Assembly: GCA_020057805.1 (NCBI GenBank)
Contig: JAGVFD010000191.1
Location: 1-14,101, forward strand
Source of the DNA: Sideroxydans sp.
GTDB taxonomy: Bacteria; Pseudomonadota; Gammaproteobacteria; Burkholderiales; Gallionellaceae
Reading direction: 5' to 3'
Length of the DNA: 14,101 nucleotides
The translations under genes and the position numbers were made by a program. The first letter of the stretch is position 1, and the number at the start of each line of letters is the position of its first letter. The notes below the pieces were generated by a model that saw only the letters and a list, made by a program, of their open reading frames with translations, was not told the DNA's origin and made no database searches. Positions 6,946-14,101 of the stretch are shown one piece after another.

Positions 6946-7419
6946 TCAAAAAGGAATGTCGTCGTCGAAGTTATCAAAGTTACCCTTGGCTGCGGGCGCA
7001 GCGGCAGGTCGCGCTGCGGGAGCGCTGCGTGCTGGGGCAGCAGAAGATTGGCCTTGATTCTCCACCACTTCAAAACTACCGCCACCACTCGATTTTCCGC
7101 CGAGCATTTGCATTTCGTTCACCACAATTTCGGTGATGTATTTTTCTGCGCCCGCTTTGTCGGTGTATTTGCGCGATTGAATGCGACCTTCAATATAAAC
7201 CTGTGAGCCTTTTTTCAAATACTCACCCGCCACTTCGGCGAGGCGACGATAAAAAACTAAATTGTGCCATTCGGTCTTTTCTTGCTTCTCGCCGTTTTTA
7301 TCTTTGTAGTTTTCAGACGTGGCGATGGACACATTGGTGACTGCTTCACCGTTGGTCATAAAACGGGTTTCAGGGTCTTTACCCAAACGTCCCACGAGGA
7401 TTGCTTTATTAACTGACAT
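6946..7419 (-). CDS. ssb: Single-stranded DNA-binding protein SSB
   Basis: SSB coats single-stranded DNA as a tetramer during replication, recombination and repair, and recruits partners through its C-terminal tip. With the ATG at 7419 the protein has 157 residues. The OB fold (about 1-108) opens with the classic [19 protein letters not shown] and continues through [22 protein letters not shown] (50-71) and [17 protein letters not shown] (74-90). W51 and F56 lie at the usual DNA-stacking positions. A flexible Gly/Ser/Ala/Pro linker (108-147) leads to the acidic tip DDDIPF (152-157), the partner-binding motif. The frame extends upstream to 7485, but those 22 residues run into the REP-like repeat. 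The AGGGAGAAAAGT sequence just before 7419 is a strong ribosome binding site and fixes the start. ssb follows the MFS gene by 164 bases, an order I recall as conserved beside uvrA in betaproteobacteria. Confidence 0.97.
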   Translation of the reverse strand: MSVNKAILVGRLGKDPETRFMTNGEAVTNVSIATSENYKDKNGEKQEKTEWHNLVFYRRLAEVAGEYLKKGSQVYIEGRIQSRKYTDKAGAEKYITEIVVNEMQMLGGKSSGGGSFEVVENQGQSSAAPARSAPAARPAAAPAAKGNFDNFDDDIPF

Positions 7420-7462
7420 ACTTTTCTCCCTAAAATTATTTCTCAGGCGCTCAACACGGCCT

Positions 7463-7537
7463 CCCTCACCCCAGCCCTCTCCCACGGGGAGAGGGGATTA
7501 AAGCTCTTCTCCCTGTGGGAGAAGGAGTGGGATGAGG
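7463..7537. repeat. REP-like double-hairpin element between yajR and ssb
   Basis: About 75 bases are built from two hairpins. The first is CCCTCTCCC (7475-7483), loop ACG, GGGAGAGGG (7487-7495). The second is CTTCTCCC (7506-7513), loop TGT, GGGAGAAG (7517-7524). The outer flanks, CCTCACCCCAGCC at 7464-7476 and GGAGTGGGATGAGG at 7524-7537, are themselves imperfectly complementary, so the whole can fold as one long imperfect palindrome. The CCCTCACCCC...CTCTCCC style is one I recognise from repeats dispersed between genes in many proteobacteria. Only one copy is in this window, so the repeat status is from memory. It may also act as a partial terminator for the transporter gene. Confidence 0.65.
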
Positions 7538-7583
7538 ATGCTTTCTATTGAGGCTCACCACACACTGATTGAACCAACACTGC

Positions 7584-8969
7584 CTAGCTTTTATTTTCCA
7601 CGCCAACGAGTGCGCTCACCGCCGCTTCGTCGAACCCGCTCATCTCTACTTTGAGACAAGCAATGTGTTCGCTGGCAATCACTAACACTTCCTGCACACC
7701 TTGTAATTGTGCCAGAGAGTGGCGCAATTTGTCCGCCGCATCTTCGCTGATGGTGGACAGGCTATACATCTTGGTCATCAATGGTTTGGGGGGATGCATA
7801 CTGGAGGCGACGAACAGCCACAGCATCAACATCACCACCGCAAAAATAAGCACGGCGTTTCCGCCATAAATCTGCATCAACAGCCCGCCCATGGCTGAAC
7901 CAAAGAACGCGCCCAAAAACTGCACGCTGCTGAACACGCCCATTGCCGTGCCCTTGGCATCCAGCGGCGCAATTTTGCTAACAATCGAAGGTTGCGTGGC
8001 TTCCAACACGTTAAACGCGGTGAAGAACACCAACAGTGAAAGTGCTACGCCCCACACGCTGTGTTGAAAAAATAAAATGCCCAGTTGCGCCAGCGCCGCC
8101 ACACCGATAGAAAGCATAAATATCAGCTTCATCTTGTTTTGTTTTTCAGCGATGAGAATCGGCGGCACCATCAGCCCAAACGCGATGAGCATCACGGGCA
8201 GATACACCTGCCATTGATGCGTAATATCCAGCCCGTCCGCACGCAAAATAAACGGCACTTGCATAAACACCGACATCAAAATTGCGTGCAAGGTGAACAC
8301 GCCAAAGTCCATACGCAGCAGGTCTTTGTTGCGCAACACTTCGCCTAATTTGCTAGTGCTGGCTTGCGTGGTGGAATGAAATCGCTTGATAACCGGATTG
8401 GGGATGTACCACAGCACCATCGCAATCGAGGCGAAAGCCAGCACACCCGTCAACGCAAAGATGCCCGACATCCCAATGAGTTGATACAGGATGGGCGACA
8501 GCACCATCGAAATCGAAAACGTAATGCCGATGGTGATGCCTATAAACGCCATCGCCTTGGTGCGCTGCTCTTCCCGTGTAAGGTCGGCAGTCAAGGCCAT
8601 CACCGCCGCGTTAATCGCCCCCGCGCCTTGAATCACCCGCCCTGCAATAATCCAATAAATATCATCCGCTGAAGCCGCAATAAAACTACCCGCCGCGAAC
8701 AACAACAGCCCCGCAATGATGATGGGCTTGCGTCCGTAATGGTCTGACAACCAGCCCGCAGGAATCTGCAAAATCGCCTGCGTCAGCCCATACGCACCCA
8801 GCGCAATCCCAATCAACAACGGGCTAGGGCCGCCTGGCAACTCCTCGGCATACAGCGCAAAAATCGGCAGAATAATGAACAAGCCCAACATACGCAGGCC
8901 ATAAATACTCGCCAAGCCAATGCTGGCGCGGCGTTCAAAAGGAGTCATTGCGGAATTTGAAGCAGACAT
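7584..8969 (-). CDS. yajR: YajR-like MFS transporter with C-terminal ferredoxin-like domain
   Basis: This is a 461-residue inner-membrane transporter of the major facilitator superfamily, probably a drug/proton antiporter type; the substrate is unknown. The twelve-helix body (about 15-392) has motif A GWLSDHYGRKP (72-82), motif B with R111 in RVIQGAGA (111-118) and a long transmembrane stretch GITIGITFSISMVLSP (144-159) in the motif C region. The MTPFERRASIGLA start, ALTADLTREEQRTKAMAFIG (125-144), VYLPVMLIAFG and KGTAMGVFSSVQFLG match E. coli YajR closely from memory. After the last helix, residues about 400-455 form a small soluble domain (AADKLRHSLAQLQGVQEVLV), the YAM domain characteristic of YajR. 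The start is ATG 8969; no good Shine-Dalgarno is visible, and Met 8 is an alternative that matches the E. coli MTPGERR position. A weak -10-like TATAAA on the minus strand (8992-8987) has only a 3/6 -35 partner. It is divergent from uvrA. Confidence 0.86.
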   Translation of the reverse strand: MSASNSAMTPFERRASIGLASIYGLRMLGLFIILPIFALYAEELPGGPSPLLIGIALGAYGLTQAILQIPAGWLSDHYGRKPIIIAGLLLFAAGSFIAASADDIYWIIAGRVIQGAGAINAAVMALTADLTREEQRTKAMAFIGITIGITFSISMVLSPILYQLIGMSGIFALTGVLAFASIAMVLWYIPNPVIKRFHSTTQASTSKLGEVLRNKDLLRMDFGVFTLHAILMSVFMQVPFILRADGLDITHQWQVYLPVMLIAFGLMVPPILIAEKQNKMKLIFMLSIGVAALAQLGILFFQHSVWGVALSLLVFFTAFNVLEATQPSIVSKIAPLDAKGTAMGVFSSVQFLGAFFGSAMGGLLMQIYGGNAVLIFAVVMLMLWLFVASSMHPPKPLMTKMYSLSTISEDAADKLRHSLAQLQGVQEVLVIASEHIACLKVEMSGFDEAAVSALVGVENKS

Positions 8970-9085
8970 GAAACGGAACGTAGATTTTTATAAGGCGCGC
9001 ATCTTAACAGGTCGGACGCTTTATCGGACACAGACAGACCCCTTTGTAGTTTGTTTAACCCTAGCTAAATTAGCGCTAAAGCTGT

Positions 9086-9114
9086 TTGGGAAAGCCTCTT
9101 TTTTCGCGTATATT
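9086..9114 (+). promoter_or_regulatory. Sigma-70-type promoter for uvrA
   Basis: TTGGGA (9086-9091, 4 of 6 to consensus) is followed after 17 bases by TATATT (9109-9114, 5 of 6). The predicted transcript starts near 9121, giving a leader of about 25 bases before the ATG at 9146. I looked for a CTG-N10-CAG LexA box in the whole gap (8970-9145) and saw none. A 10-bp palindrome, TTAGCGCTAA (9070-9079), lies just upstream of the -35 and could be a protein-binding site. This is motif evidence only. Confidence 0.5.
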
Positions 9115-9145
9115 GCCAAGTCGTTTTTCACTCTCATTTCCCAGC

Positions 9146-11962
9146 ATGGAATACATCAAAATTCGCGGTGCGCGCACCCATAACCTCAAAAATATCAGTC
9201 TCGATTTGCCGCGCAATCAGTTGGTGGTGATTACGGGGTTATCGGGTTCGGGCAAGTCCTCACTCGCGTTTGATACGCTGTATGCCGAGGGGCAGCGACG
9301 CTATGTGGAGTCGCTTTCAGCCTATGCGCGCCAGTTCTTGCAGTTGATGGAGAAGCCGGACGTGGACCTCATTGAAGGTCTTTCCCCTGCCATCGCTATC
9401 GAGCAAAAAGCCACTTCGCACAATCCGCGCTCTACGGTTGGTACCGTCACCGAAATTCACGATTATTTGCGTCTGTTGTTTGCACGGGCGGGTGATCCTT
9501 ATTGCCCTGAACATGACATTGTGTTGCAGGCGCAGTCGGTGGGGCAGATGGTGGATCATGTGCTGGCATTGCCTGCCGATACGAAGGTGATGATTCTTTC
9601 GCCAGTAGTGGTGGAGCGTAAAGGTGAGCAGGAAGATTTGTTCGACGAGTTGCGGGCGCAGGGTTTTGTGCGACTGCGCGTGAACGGCAAGATTTGCGAG
9701 ATGGATGCGCTGCCCAAGCTGGCGAAGAATTCAAAGCACACCATTGAGATCGTGGTGGATAGATTGAAGGTGTCGCCAGACATCAAACAACGCTTGGCGG
9801 AATCGTTCGAGACGGCGTTGCGCCATGCCGATGGGCGTGCGCTGGCGGTGGAGATGGATACGGGAAAAGAGCACTTATTCTCGGCCAAGTTCGCCTGCCC
9901 TATCTGTAACTATTCGCTGCAAGAGTTGGAGCCGCGCCTATTCTCGTTCAACAGCCCGATGGGGGCGTGTCCGAAGTGTGATGGCTTGGGGGTCATCTCT
10001 TTCTTCGACCCCGCACGCATTGTCGTGTTTCCTTCTTTGTCTTTAAGCGCAGGGGCGATTAAGGGCTGGGATAAGCGCAATCAGTTTTATTTCCAAATGT
10101 TGGATAGCCTGGCAAAGCATTACGACTTCGACTTGGAGCAATCTTTCGAGAGTCTCTCCGAAAAAATTCAGCAGGTAGTGTTGTACGGCAGTGGGCGCGA
10201 AGAGATTGCTTTCCAATATCTAAACGAGCGCGGCAAAAAGATGATGCGCGAACATGCCTTCGAGGGCATTGTGAACAATCTGGAGCGGCGCTACAAAGAG
10301 ACCGATTCGCCCACCGTGCGCGAGGAGCTGTCCAAGTATTTTAACAGTTGCTCGTGCACCGAATGCAAAGGCACACGCCTGCGTGAGGAAGCCCGCCATG
10401 TGCGCGTGGCTGACCGCGCCATTTTTGAATTGAGTGCGCTGCCGCTGAAGCAGGCGCTAACTTTCTTCCAAAGCGTGACCTTGCCAGGTAACAAGCAGGC
10501 TATCGCCGAAAAGATTGTGCAAGAGATTGCTAACCGCCTCACCTTCCTTAACAACGTGGGATTGGAATATCTGTCGCTGGATCGCTCCGCCGAAACCCTG
10601 TCGGGCGGTGAAGCACAGCGCATTCGCTTGGCTTCGCAGATTGGCTCGGGCTTAACAGGCGTGATGTATGTGTTGGACGAACCTTCCATCGGCTTGCATC
10701 AACGCGACAACGACCGCTTGTTGGATACGCTGAAACGTCTGCGCGACATGGGCAACAGCGTCATCGTGGTGGAGCATGATGAGGATGCGATTCTGTCGGC
10801 GGATTACGTGGTGGATATGGGACCCGGCGCGGGCGAGCACGGCGGTGTTGTGATTGCACAAGGTACGCCGCAAGAAGTGATCGCTAACCCGCAATCCATC
10901 ACCGGCGATTATTTATCGGGACGGCGCAGCATTGCCGCACCGCAGTCGTATCACCTGCCTGACAAAGAACGCTCGCTAAAAATTATCGGTGCCAGCGGCA
11001 ACAATCTAAAAGACGTGACGCTCGACCTGCCCATCGGCTTGCTCACTTGTATCGCGGGGGTGTCGGGTTCGGGAAAATCTACCCTCATCAACGACACCTT
11101 GTACAACGCAGTAGCCAAACATCTGTACGGCAGCCATGCCGAGCCCGCACCGTATCGCGAGATTCAAGGTTTGGAGCATTTCGACAAGGTCATCAGCGTC
11201 GATCAATCTCCGATTGGGCGCACCCCACGCTCCAATCCCGCGACCTATACGGGACTGTTCACCCCCATACGCGACTTGTTCTCTGGTGTACCCACCGCAC
11301 GCGAGCGCGGCTATGGGCCAGGGCGATTTTCGTTCAACGTAAAAGGCGGGCGTTGTGAATCGTGCCAAGGTGATGGGGTAATCAAAGTGGAGATGCACTT
11401 TTTACCCGATGTGTATGTGCCATGCGACGTGTGCCACGGCCATCGCTACAACCGCGAGACGCTGGAAGTGCAGTACAAGGGCAAGAACATCCATCAAGTG
11501 TTAGATATGACGGTGGAACAGGCGCACGAATTTTTCAAAGCCGTGCCCTTACTCGCACGCAAGTTGCGAACCTTGCTCGATGTGGGGCTGGGTTACATCA
11601 CGCTGGGACAAAGTGCCACCACGCTTTCAGGCGGTGAAGCGCAACGCGTGAAGCTGTCGCTAGAGCTGTCCAAACGCGACACCGGACGCACGCTGTACAT
11701 CCTCGATGAGCCCACCACGGGATTACATTTCCACGACATTGATATGCTGCTCAAAGTCATCCACACCCTGCGCGACCAAGGCAACACACTGGTCGTCATC
11801 GAGCACAATTTGGATGTCATCAAGACGGCAGATTGGGTGATTGACCTAGGCCCCGAAGGCGGCGCAGGCGGTGGATACATCGTGGCACAAGGCTCGCCTA
11901 AAGAAGTTGCAGCGAACCAAGGCAGCGTGACAGGACCGTATTTGAAGAAGCTGCTGAAGTGA
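9146..11962 (+). CDS. uvrA: UvrABC excinuclease subunit A
   Basis: UvrA is the damage-sensing ATPase of nucleotide excision repair; as a dimer it finds distorted DNA and loads UvrB. From the ATG at 9146 it has 938 residues, against 940 in E. coli. It opens [17 protein letters not shown] and holds two complete ABC modules. The first Walker A is GLSGSGKSS (31-39, K37); the first signature LSGGEAQR is followed by [11 protein letters not shown]. The second module has GVSGSGKST, a second LSGGEAQR and [11 protein letters not shown]. Both zinc modules are intact: CPIC...CPKC near 250-280, and CESC...CDVC after the [15 protein letters not shown] block, the latter important for damage recognition. An upstream TTG at 9086 would add 20 non-conserved residues and would overlap the promoter -35, so I reject it. 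No clear Shine-Dalgarno precedes the ATG. Nothing is truncated. It stands alone, divergent from yajR and convergent with rplQ. Confidence 0.98.
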   Translation: MEYIKIRGARTHNLKNISLDLPRNQLVVITGLSGSGKSSLAFDTLYAEGQRRYVESLSAYARQFLQLMEKPDVDLIEGLSPAIAIEQKATSHNPRSTVGTVTEIHDYLRLLFARAGDPYCPEHDIVLQAQSVGQMVDHVLALPADTKVMILSPVVVERKGEQEDLFDELRAQGFVRLRVNGKICEMDALPKLAKNSKHTIEIVVDRLKVSPDIKQRLAESFETALRHADGRALAVEMDTGKEHLFSAKFACPICNYSLQELEPRLFSFNSPMGACPKCDGLGVISFFDPARIVVFPSLSLSAGAIKGWDKRNQFYFQMLDSLAKHYDFDLEQSFESLSEKIQQVVLYGSGREEIAFQYLNERGKKMMREHAFEGIVNNLERRYKETDSPTVREELSKYFNSCSCTECKGTRLREEARHVRVADRAIFELSALPLKQALTFFQSVTLPGNKQAIAEKIVQEIANRLTFLNNVGLEYLSLDRSAETLSGGEAQRIRLASQIGSGLTGVMYVLDEPSIGLHQRDNDRLLDTLKRLRDMGNSVIVVEHDEDAILSADYVVDMGPGAGEHGGVVIAQGTPQEVIANPQSITGDYLSGRRSIAAPQSYHLPDKERSLKIIGASGNNLKDVTLDLPIGLLTCIAGVSGSGKSTLINDTLYNAVAKHLYGSHAEPAPYREIQGLEHFDKVISVDQSPIGRTPRSNPATYTGLFTPIRDLFSGVPTARERGYGPGRFSFNVKGGRCESCQGDGVIKVEMHFLPDVYVPCDVCHGHRYNRETLEVQYKGKNIHQVLDMTVEQAHEFFKAVPLLARKLRTLLDVGLGYITLGQSATTLSGGEAQRVKLSLELSKRDTGRTLYILDEPTTGLHFHDIDMLLKVIHTLRDQGNTLVVIEHNLDVIKTADWVIDLGPEGGAGGGYIVAQGSPKEVAANQGSVTGPYLKKLLK

Positions 11963-11995
11963 TCTACCACTCCCGCACGCGCGGGAGTGGTAGAT
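11962..11995 (+). terminator. Perfect 15-bp stem-loop directly on the uvrA stop
   Basis: ATCTACCACTCCCGC (11962-11976) and GCGGGAGTGGTAGAT (11981-11995) are exact complements around the loop ACGC. The first base of the stem is the last base of the uvrA TGA. No T-tract follows on either strand, so it is not a textbook intrinsic terminator. It may protect the 3' end of the mRNA or assist the T-tract hairpin that begins 6 bases further on. Confidence 0.55.
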
Positions 11996-12001
11996 AGAAA
12001 C

Positions 12002-12034
12002 AACAAAGCCAGGATAAACCTGGCCTTGTTTTTT
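12002..12034. terminator. Intrinsic terminator between uvrA and rplQ, probably bidirectional
   Basis: AACAAAGCCAGG (12002-12013), loop ATAAA, CCTGGCCTTGTT (12019-12030), with T's running through 12034. On the plus strand the stem has one A-C mismatch and ends in six T's, so it can terminate uvrA. On the minus strand the same position becomes a G-U pair, the stem is 12 bp, and TTTGTTGTTTC follows, which could end the alpha operon after rplQ. Confidence 0.8.
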
Positions 12035-12055
12035 GTTGCTTAAGCTTTAAGACGA

Positions 12056-12448
12056 TTACTCGCCAGCGACTTCTACAACTTGTGCATCAGCTGGACGATC
12101 GAGCAGTTCAACCAATGCCATTGGTGCATTGTCGCCCTTGCGGAAACCGAACTTGAGGATACGAGAGTAACCGCCGTTGCGTGCTGCGTAGCGTGGGCCG
12201 AGCTCATCGAATAATTTGCATACGATTTCACGGTCACGTAGGCGAGCAAACGCCAAACGACGATTTGCCAAGCTTGGGTTTTTACCCAGAGTCAGGATAG
12301 GTTCTGCGACGCGGCGCAGTTCTTTAGCCTTTGGCAAAGTGGTTTTGATGACTTCGTGACGCAGCAGCGAAACAGTCATGTTGCGCAACATCGCCAAACG
12401 GTGGCTACTGGTGCGGTTAAGTTTTCTAAGTCCTAAACGGTGACGCAT
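12056..12448 (-). CDS. rplQ: Large-subunit ribosomal protein L17
   Basis: L17 is a 50S protein, the last gene of the alpha operon in most bacteria. The 130-residue product begins [20 protein letters not shown], the hallmark L17 N-terminus. It continues with [23 protein letters not shown] (23-45), EPILTLGK (49-56) and the C-terminal [24 protein letters not shown] region. Length fits the betaproteobacterial form (E. coli has 127). The start ATG at 12448 has an AGGAAAA ribosome binding site. It lies 45 bases after rpoA, in a gap that contains a small perfect hairpin, and is followed by the terminator at 12002-12034. Expression is presumably from upstream alpha-operon promoters, as I see no separate promoter. 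Confidence 0.98.
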   Translation of the reverse strand: MRHRLGLRKLNRTSSHRLAMLRNMTVSLLRHEVIKTTLPKAKELRRVAEPILTLGKNPSLANRRLAFARLRDREIVCKLFDELGPRYAARNGGYSRILKFGFRKGDNAPMALVELLDRPADAQVVEVAGE

Positions 12449-12471
12449 GATTTTCCTATCTTGCTATCTAA

Positions 12472-12487
12472 CTTGGCATCCGCCAAG
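12472..12487 (-). other. Small perfect hairpin in the rpoA-rplQ spacer
   Basis: CTTGGC (12472-12477) and GCCAAG (12482-12487) pair around a 4-base loop, 7 bases after the rpoA stop on the minus strand. It lacks a T-tract. It could be an RNA processing or stability element that adjusts L17 relative to RpoA; that is inference. Confidence 0.35.
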
Positions 12488-12493
12488 CAGGCT

Positions 12494-13465
12494 TTAATTC
12501 TCAGTCGCAGCGGCCCAATTATCCAGCTTCATGCCTAATGACAGGTCATGTTCAGCCAATACTCGCTTGATTTCATTCAAAGACTTGCGACCCAAATTAG
12601 GCGTACGCAATAAATCTGCTTCGGTGTACTGAATCAAATCGCCGATGTAATGGATGCTTTGCGCTTTCAAGCAGTTGGATGAACGAGGAGTCAACTCCAA
12701 ATCATCTACTGGACGCAACAGCATAGGATCAACTTTGGGTGCCAACGGCTTCTCAACGGGAGCAGGTGTGCCTTCCAATGCGGCGAAGACAGAGAACTGT
12801 TCAACCAAGATACGTGCCGCGTAACGAATCGACTCTTCCGGGTCAATCGCGCTATTGGTTTCGATATCAATGATGAGCTTGTCCAGGTCAGTACGTTGTT
12901 CAACGCGCGCACTTTCAACAGCATAGCTCACGCGAGAAATCGGGCTGAATGAAGCATCCAAAGCAATATGTCCTACTGGACGTGTAGCACCAGGTTGCAA
13001 ACGCGAGATAGCGGAAACATAACCACGACCTTGCTCAACCTTGATTTCCATGTCCAGCTTGCCGCCTGCGGTGAGGTGAGCAATCACGTGAGTGGGATTA
13101 ATCACTTCAGTGTCTGCACCTACTTCGATGTCAGCTGCCGTCACTACACCTGCGCCTGATTTTTTCAAATGCAAAGTCGCTTCTGGTGCGCCGTGCAATT
13201 TCAATACCAAACCCTTAAGGTTCAGCAAGATTTCGACCACGTCTTCTTGCACGCCATCAATAGAAGAGTACTCATGCAACACACCTGCAATTTTAACTTC
13301 GGTTACAGCGTAACCTGGCATTGAAGACAGCAGAATGCGACGCAGTGCGTTACCGAGTGTGTGTCCATAACCACGCTCAAACGGCTCCATCACAACCTTG
13401 GCTTGAGTCGCCGAGATGCGCTGAACGTCGATGATACGAGGCTTCAACAGATTATTGTTAGACAT
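12494..13465 (-). CDS. rpoA: RNA polymerase alpha subunit
   Basis: Alpha dimerises to start assembly of RNA polymerase and contacts UP-element DNA and activators through its C-terminal domain. The product has 323 residues, close to 329 in E. coli. The N-terminal domain (about 1-233) includes [29 protein letters not shown] (23-51) and the dimer/beta contact regions. A short proline-rich linker (233-247) follows. The C-terminal domain (about 250-315) carries [20 protein letters not shown] (258-277). R261, N264, C265 and K267 correspond to E. coli R265, N268, C269 and K271, so DNA-binding residues are kept. [13 protein letters not shown] (288-300) is also intact. The start ATG at 13465 has GGAG about 10 bases upstream. 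It lies 19 bases after rpsD in the standard rpsD-rpoA-rplQ order. Confidence 0.99.
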   Translation of the reverse strand: MSNNNLLKPRIIDVQRISATQAKVVMEPFERGYGHTLGNALRRILLSSMPGYAVTEVKIAGVLHEYSSIDGVQEDVVEILLNLKGLVLKLHGAPEATLHLKKSGAGVVTAADIEVGADTEVINPTHVIAHLTAGGKLDMEIKVEQGRGYVSAISRLQPGATRPVGHIALDASFSPISRVSYAVESARVEQRTDLDKLIIDIETNSAIDPEESIRYAARILVEQFSVFAALEGTPAPVEKPLAPKVDPMLLRPVDDLELTPRSSNCLKAQSIHYIGDLIQYTEADLLRTPNLGRKSLNEIKRVLAEHDLSLGMKLDNWAAATEN

Positions 13466-13484
13466 ATATCCGACTCCGCGTTAA

Positions 13485-14101
13485 TTACTTGGAATACAAC
13501 TCGACGACGAGATGCTCGTTAATCGTTGCTGGCAATTCAGAACGTTGAGGAACCGCTTTGAACGTTCCTTTGAATGCCTTCGCATCCATGTCCAACCATT
13601 CTGGGAATCCGCGTTGTTCTGCCGCTGCCAGAGATGCTTTCAATCGCAATTGCGATTTAGCAGTCTCGACTACTTCGACCACATCGCCTGGTTTAACGGT
13701 GTACGACGGAATATTTACGCGCTTACCATTCACCAAGATGCCATTGTGACGCACGGTTTGACGCGCTTCTGCACGTGAGCCGCCGAAACCCATACGATAG
13801 GACACATTGTCCAAACGCGATTCCAAAATTTGCAACAAGCTTTCGCCTGTAATGCCACGCGCTTTTTCAGCACGTTTGTAGGTCAAACGGAATTGACCTT
13901 CCAGCACGCCATAGATACGACGCAGTTTTTGCTTTTCACGCAACTGACCACCGTATTCCGATTGACGGGAATTTTTCTTTTGACCGTGTTGGCCAGGCGC
14001 ATAAGCGCGGCGTTCAACAGCACATTTATCCGTAAAGCATTTTTCTGCTTTGAGGAACAGTTTTTCGCCCTCACGGCGGCACTTACGGCACTTTGCATCA
14101 A
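13485..14101 (-). CDS. rpsD: Small-subunit ribosomal protein S4, extreme N-terminus cut by window edge
   Basis: S4 is a primary 16S rRNA-binding protein of the 30S subunit, and in enterobacteria it represses the alpha operon. The minus-strand frame stays open to the edge; 204 codons plus two bases are visible. By comparison with relatives only about four to five N-terminal residues are missing, for a full length near 209. The visible start is [15 protein letters not shown]. Taking D as residue 6, cysteines fall at 9, 12, 26 and 31, the zinc-binding pattern of C+ S4 proteins; E. coli S4 lacks this complete set. The block [12 protein letters not shown], then [22 protein letters not shown] and the S4 RNA-binding domain ([18 protein letters not shown]...[18 protein letters not shown]) follow. 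An internal Met in LREKQK-type context (a GTG/TTG read as Met at 13943) is not the true start, since clear S4 sequence lies upstream of it. Confidence 0.97.
   Translation of the reverse strand, partial: DAKCRKCRREGEKLFLKAEKCFTDKCAVERRAYAPGQHGQKKNSRQSEYGGQLREKQKLRRIYGVLEGQFRLTYKRAEKARGITGESLLQILESRLDNVSYRMGFGGSRAEARQTVRHNGILVNGKRVNIPSYTVKPGDVVEVVETAKSQLRLKASLAAAEQRGFPEWLDMDAKAFKGTFKAVPQRSELPATINEHLVVELYSK

Noticed and set aside
7420..7485. Longer ssb start at 7485
   Set aside because: The extension is translated from the REP-like repeat, while the ATG at 7419 has a strong ribosome binding site and the canonical [12 protein letters not shown] start.
9001..9060. Short direct repeats (TCGGAC twice, CAGACAGAC) in the yajR-uvrA gap
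   Set aside because: They are too short and few to distinguish from chance; no array, att site or iteron pattern is formed.
9086..9145. Longer uvrA start at TTG 9086
   Set aside because: It coincides with the -35 box of the predicted promoter, and the canonical UvrA N-terminus begins at 9146.
13883..14101. Open frame of 72 residues at the right end, minus strand
   Set aside because: It is out of frame with rpsD, whose zinc-finger N-terminus reads through the same bases in another frame.
1..14101. Possible defence system, prophage, transposon, CRISPR array or tRNA
   Set aside because: Every substantial region is accounted for by recognised core genes, and I saw no transposase, integrase, direct-repeat array or cloverleaf-like sequence.

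Overview
The window looks like a core chromosomal segment of a betaproteobacterium, perhaps in the Nitrosomonadales (Gallionella/Methylophilus-like). I base this on protein character and on two gene clusters I recognise from that class: hda-permease divergent from purM-purN-DUF3108, and uvrA divergent from a YajR-type MFS transporter followed by ssb. Genus-level placement is inference. Base composition looks even and moderate by eye, close to 50% GC. I see no obvious transferred island, insertion sequence, phage, tRNA, rRNA or CRISPR. No stretch over 300 bases lacks a gene; the largest gap is 176 bases.

Layout. (1) 1-1533, minus strand: an AI-2E/PerM-family permease overlaps by 4 bases the start of hda, which is cut by the left edge. 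(2) 1598-6302, plus strand: purM, purN, two tandem DUF3108 proteins and an RsmB/NOP2-type RNA cytosine methyltransferase, tightly packed, with a TTG start and two GTG starts. (3) 6312-8969, minus strand: the yajR-like transporter, then ssb, then greB. A REP-like double hairpin lies between yajR and ssb, and a perfect 13-bp inverted repeat lies between ssb and greB. (4) 9146-11962, plus strand: uvrA. (5) 12056-14101, minus strand: the end of the ribosomal alpha operon, rpsD-rpoA-rplQ, with rpsD cut by the right edge. Two stem-loops, one with a T-tract, separate the convergent uvrA and rplQ.

How the genes work together. Most are information-processing or housekeeping genes: Hda (control of initiation), SSB and UvrA (DNA maintenance and repair), GreB and RpoA (transcription), S4, L17 and the rRNA-type methyltransferase (ribosome), and PurM/PurN (consecutive assembly enzymes of purine synthesis). 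The least understood parts are the two DUF3108 envelope proteins, one of them on a TonB-like anchor, downstream of the purine genes.

I found no convincing undescribed system. The points worth a second look are small: the DUF3108 pair, the hairpin immediately before greB, the REP-like element, the acidic N-terminal extension on GreB, and a permease promoter that overlaps the purM start. All searches and folding calculations remain to be done; the calls rest on reading the sequence and recalling family motifs.
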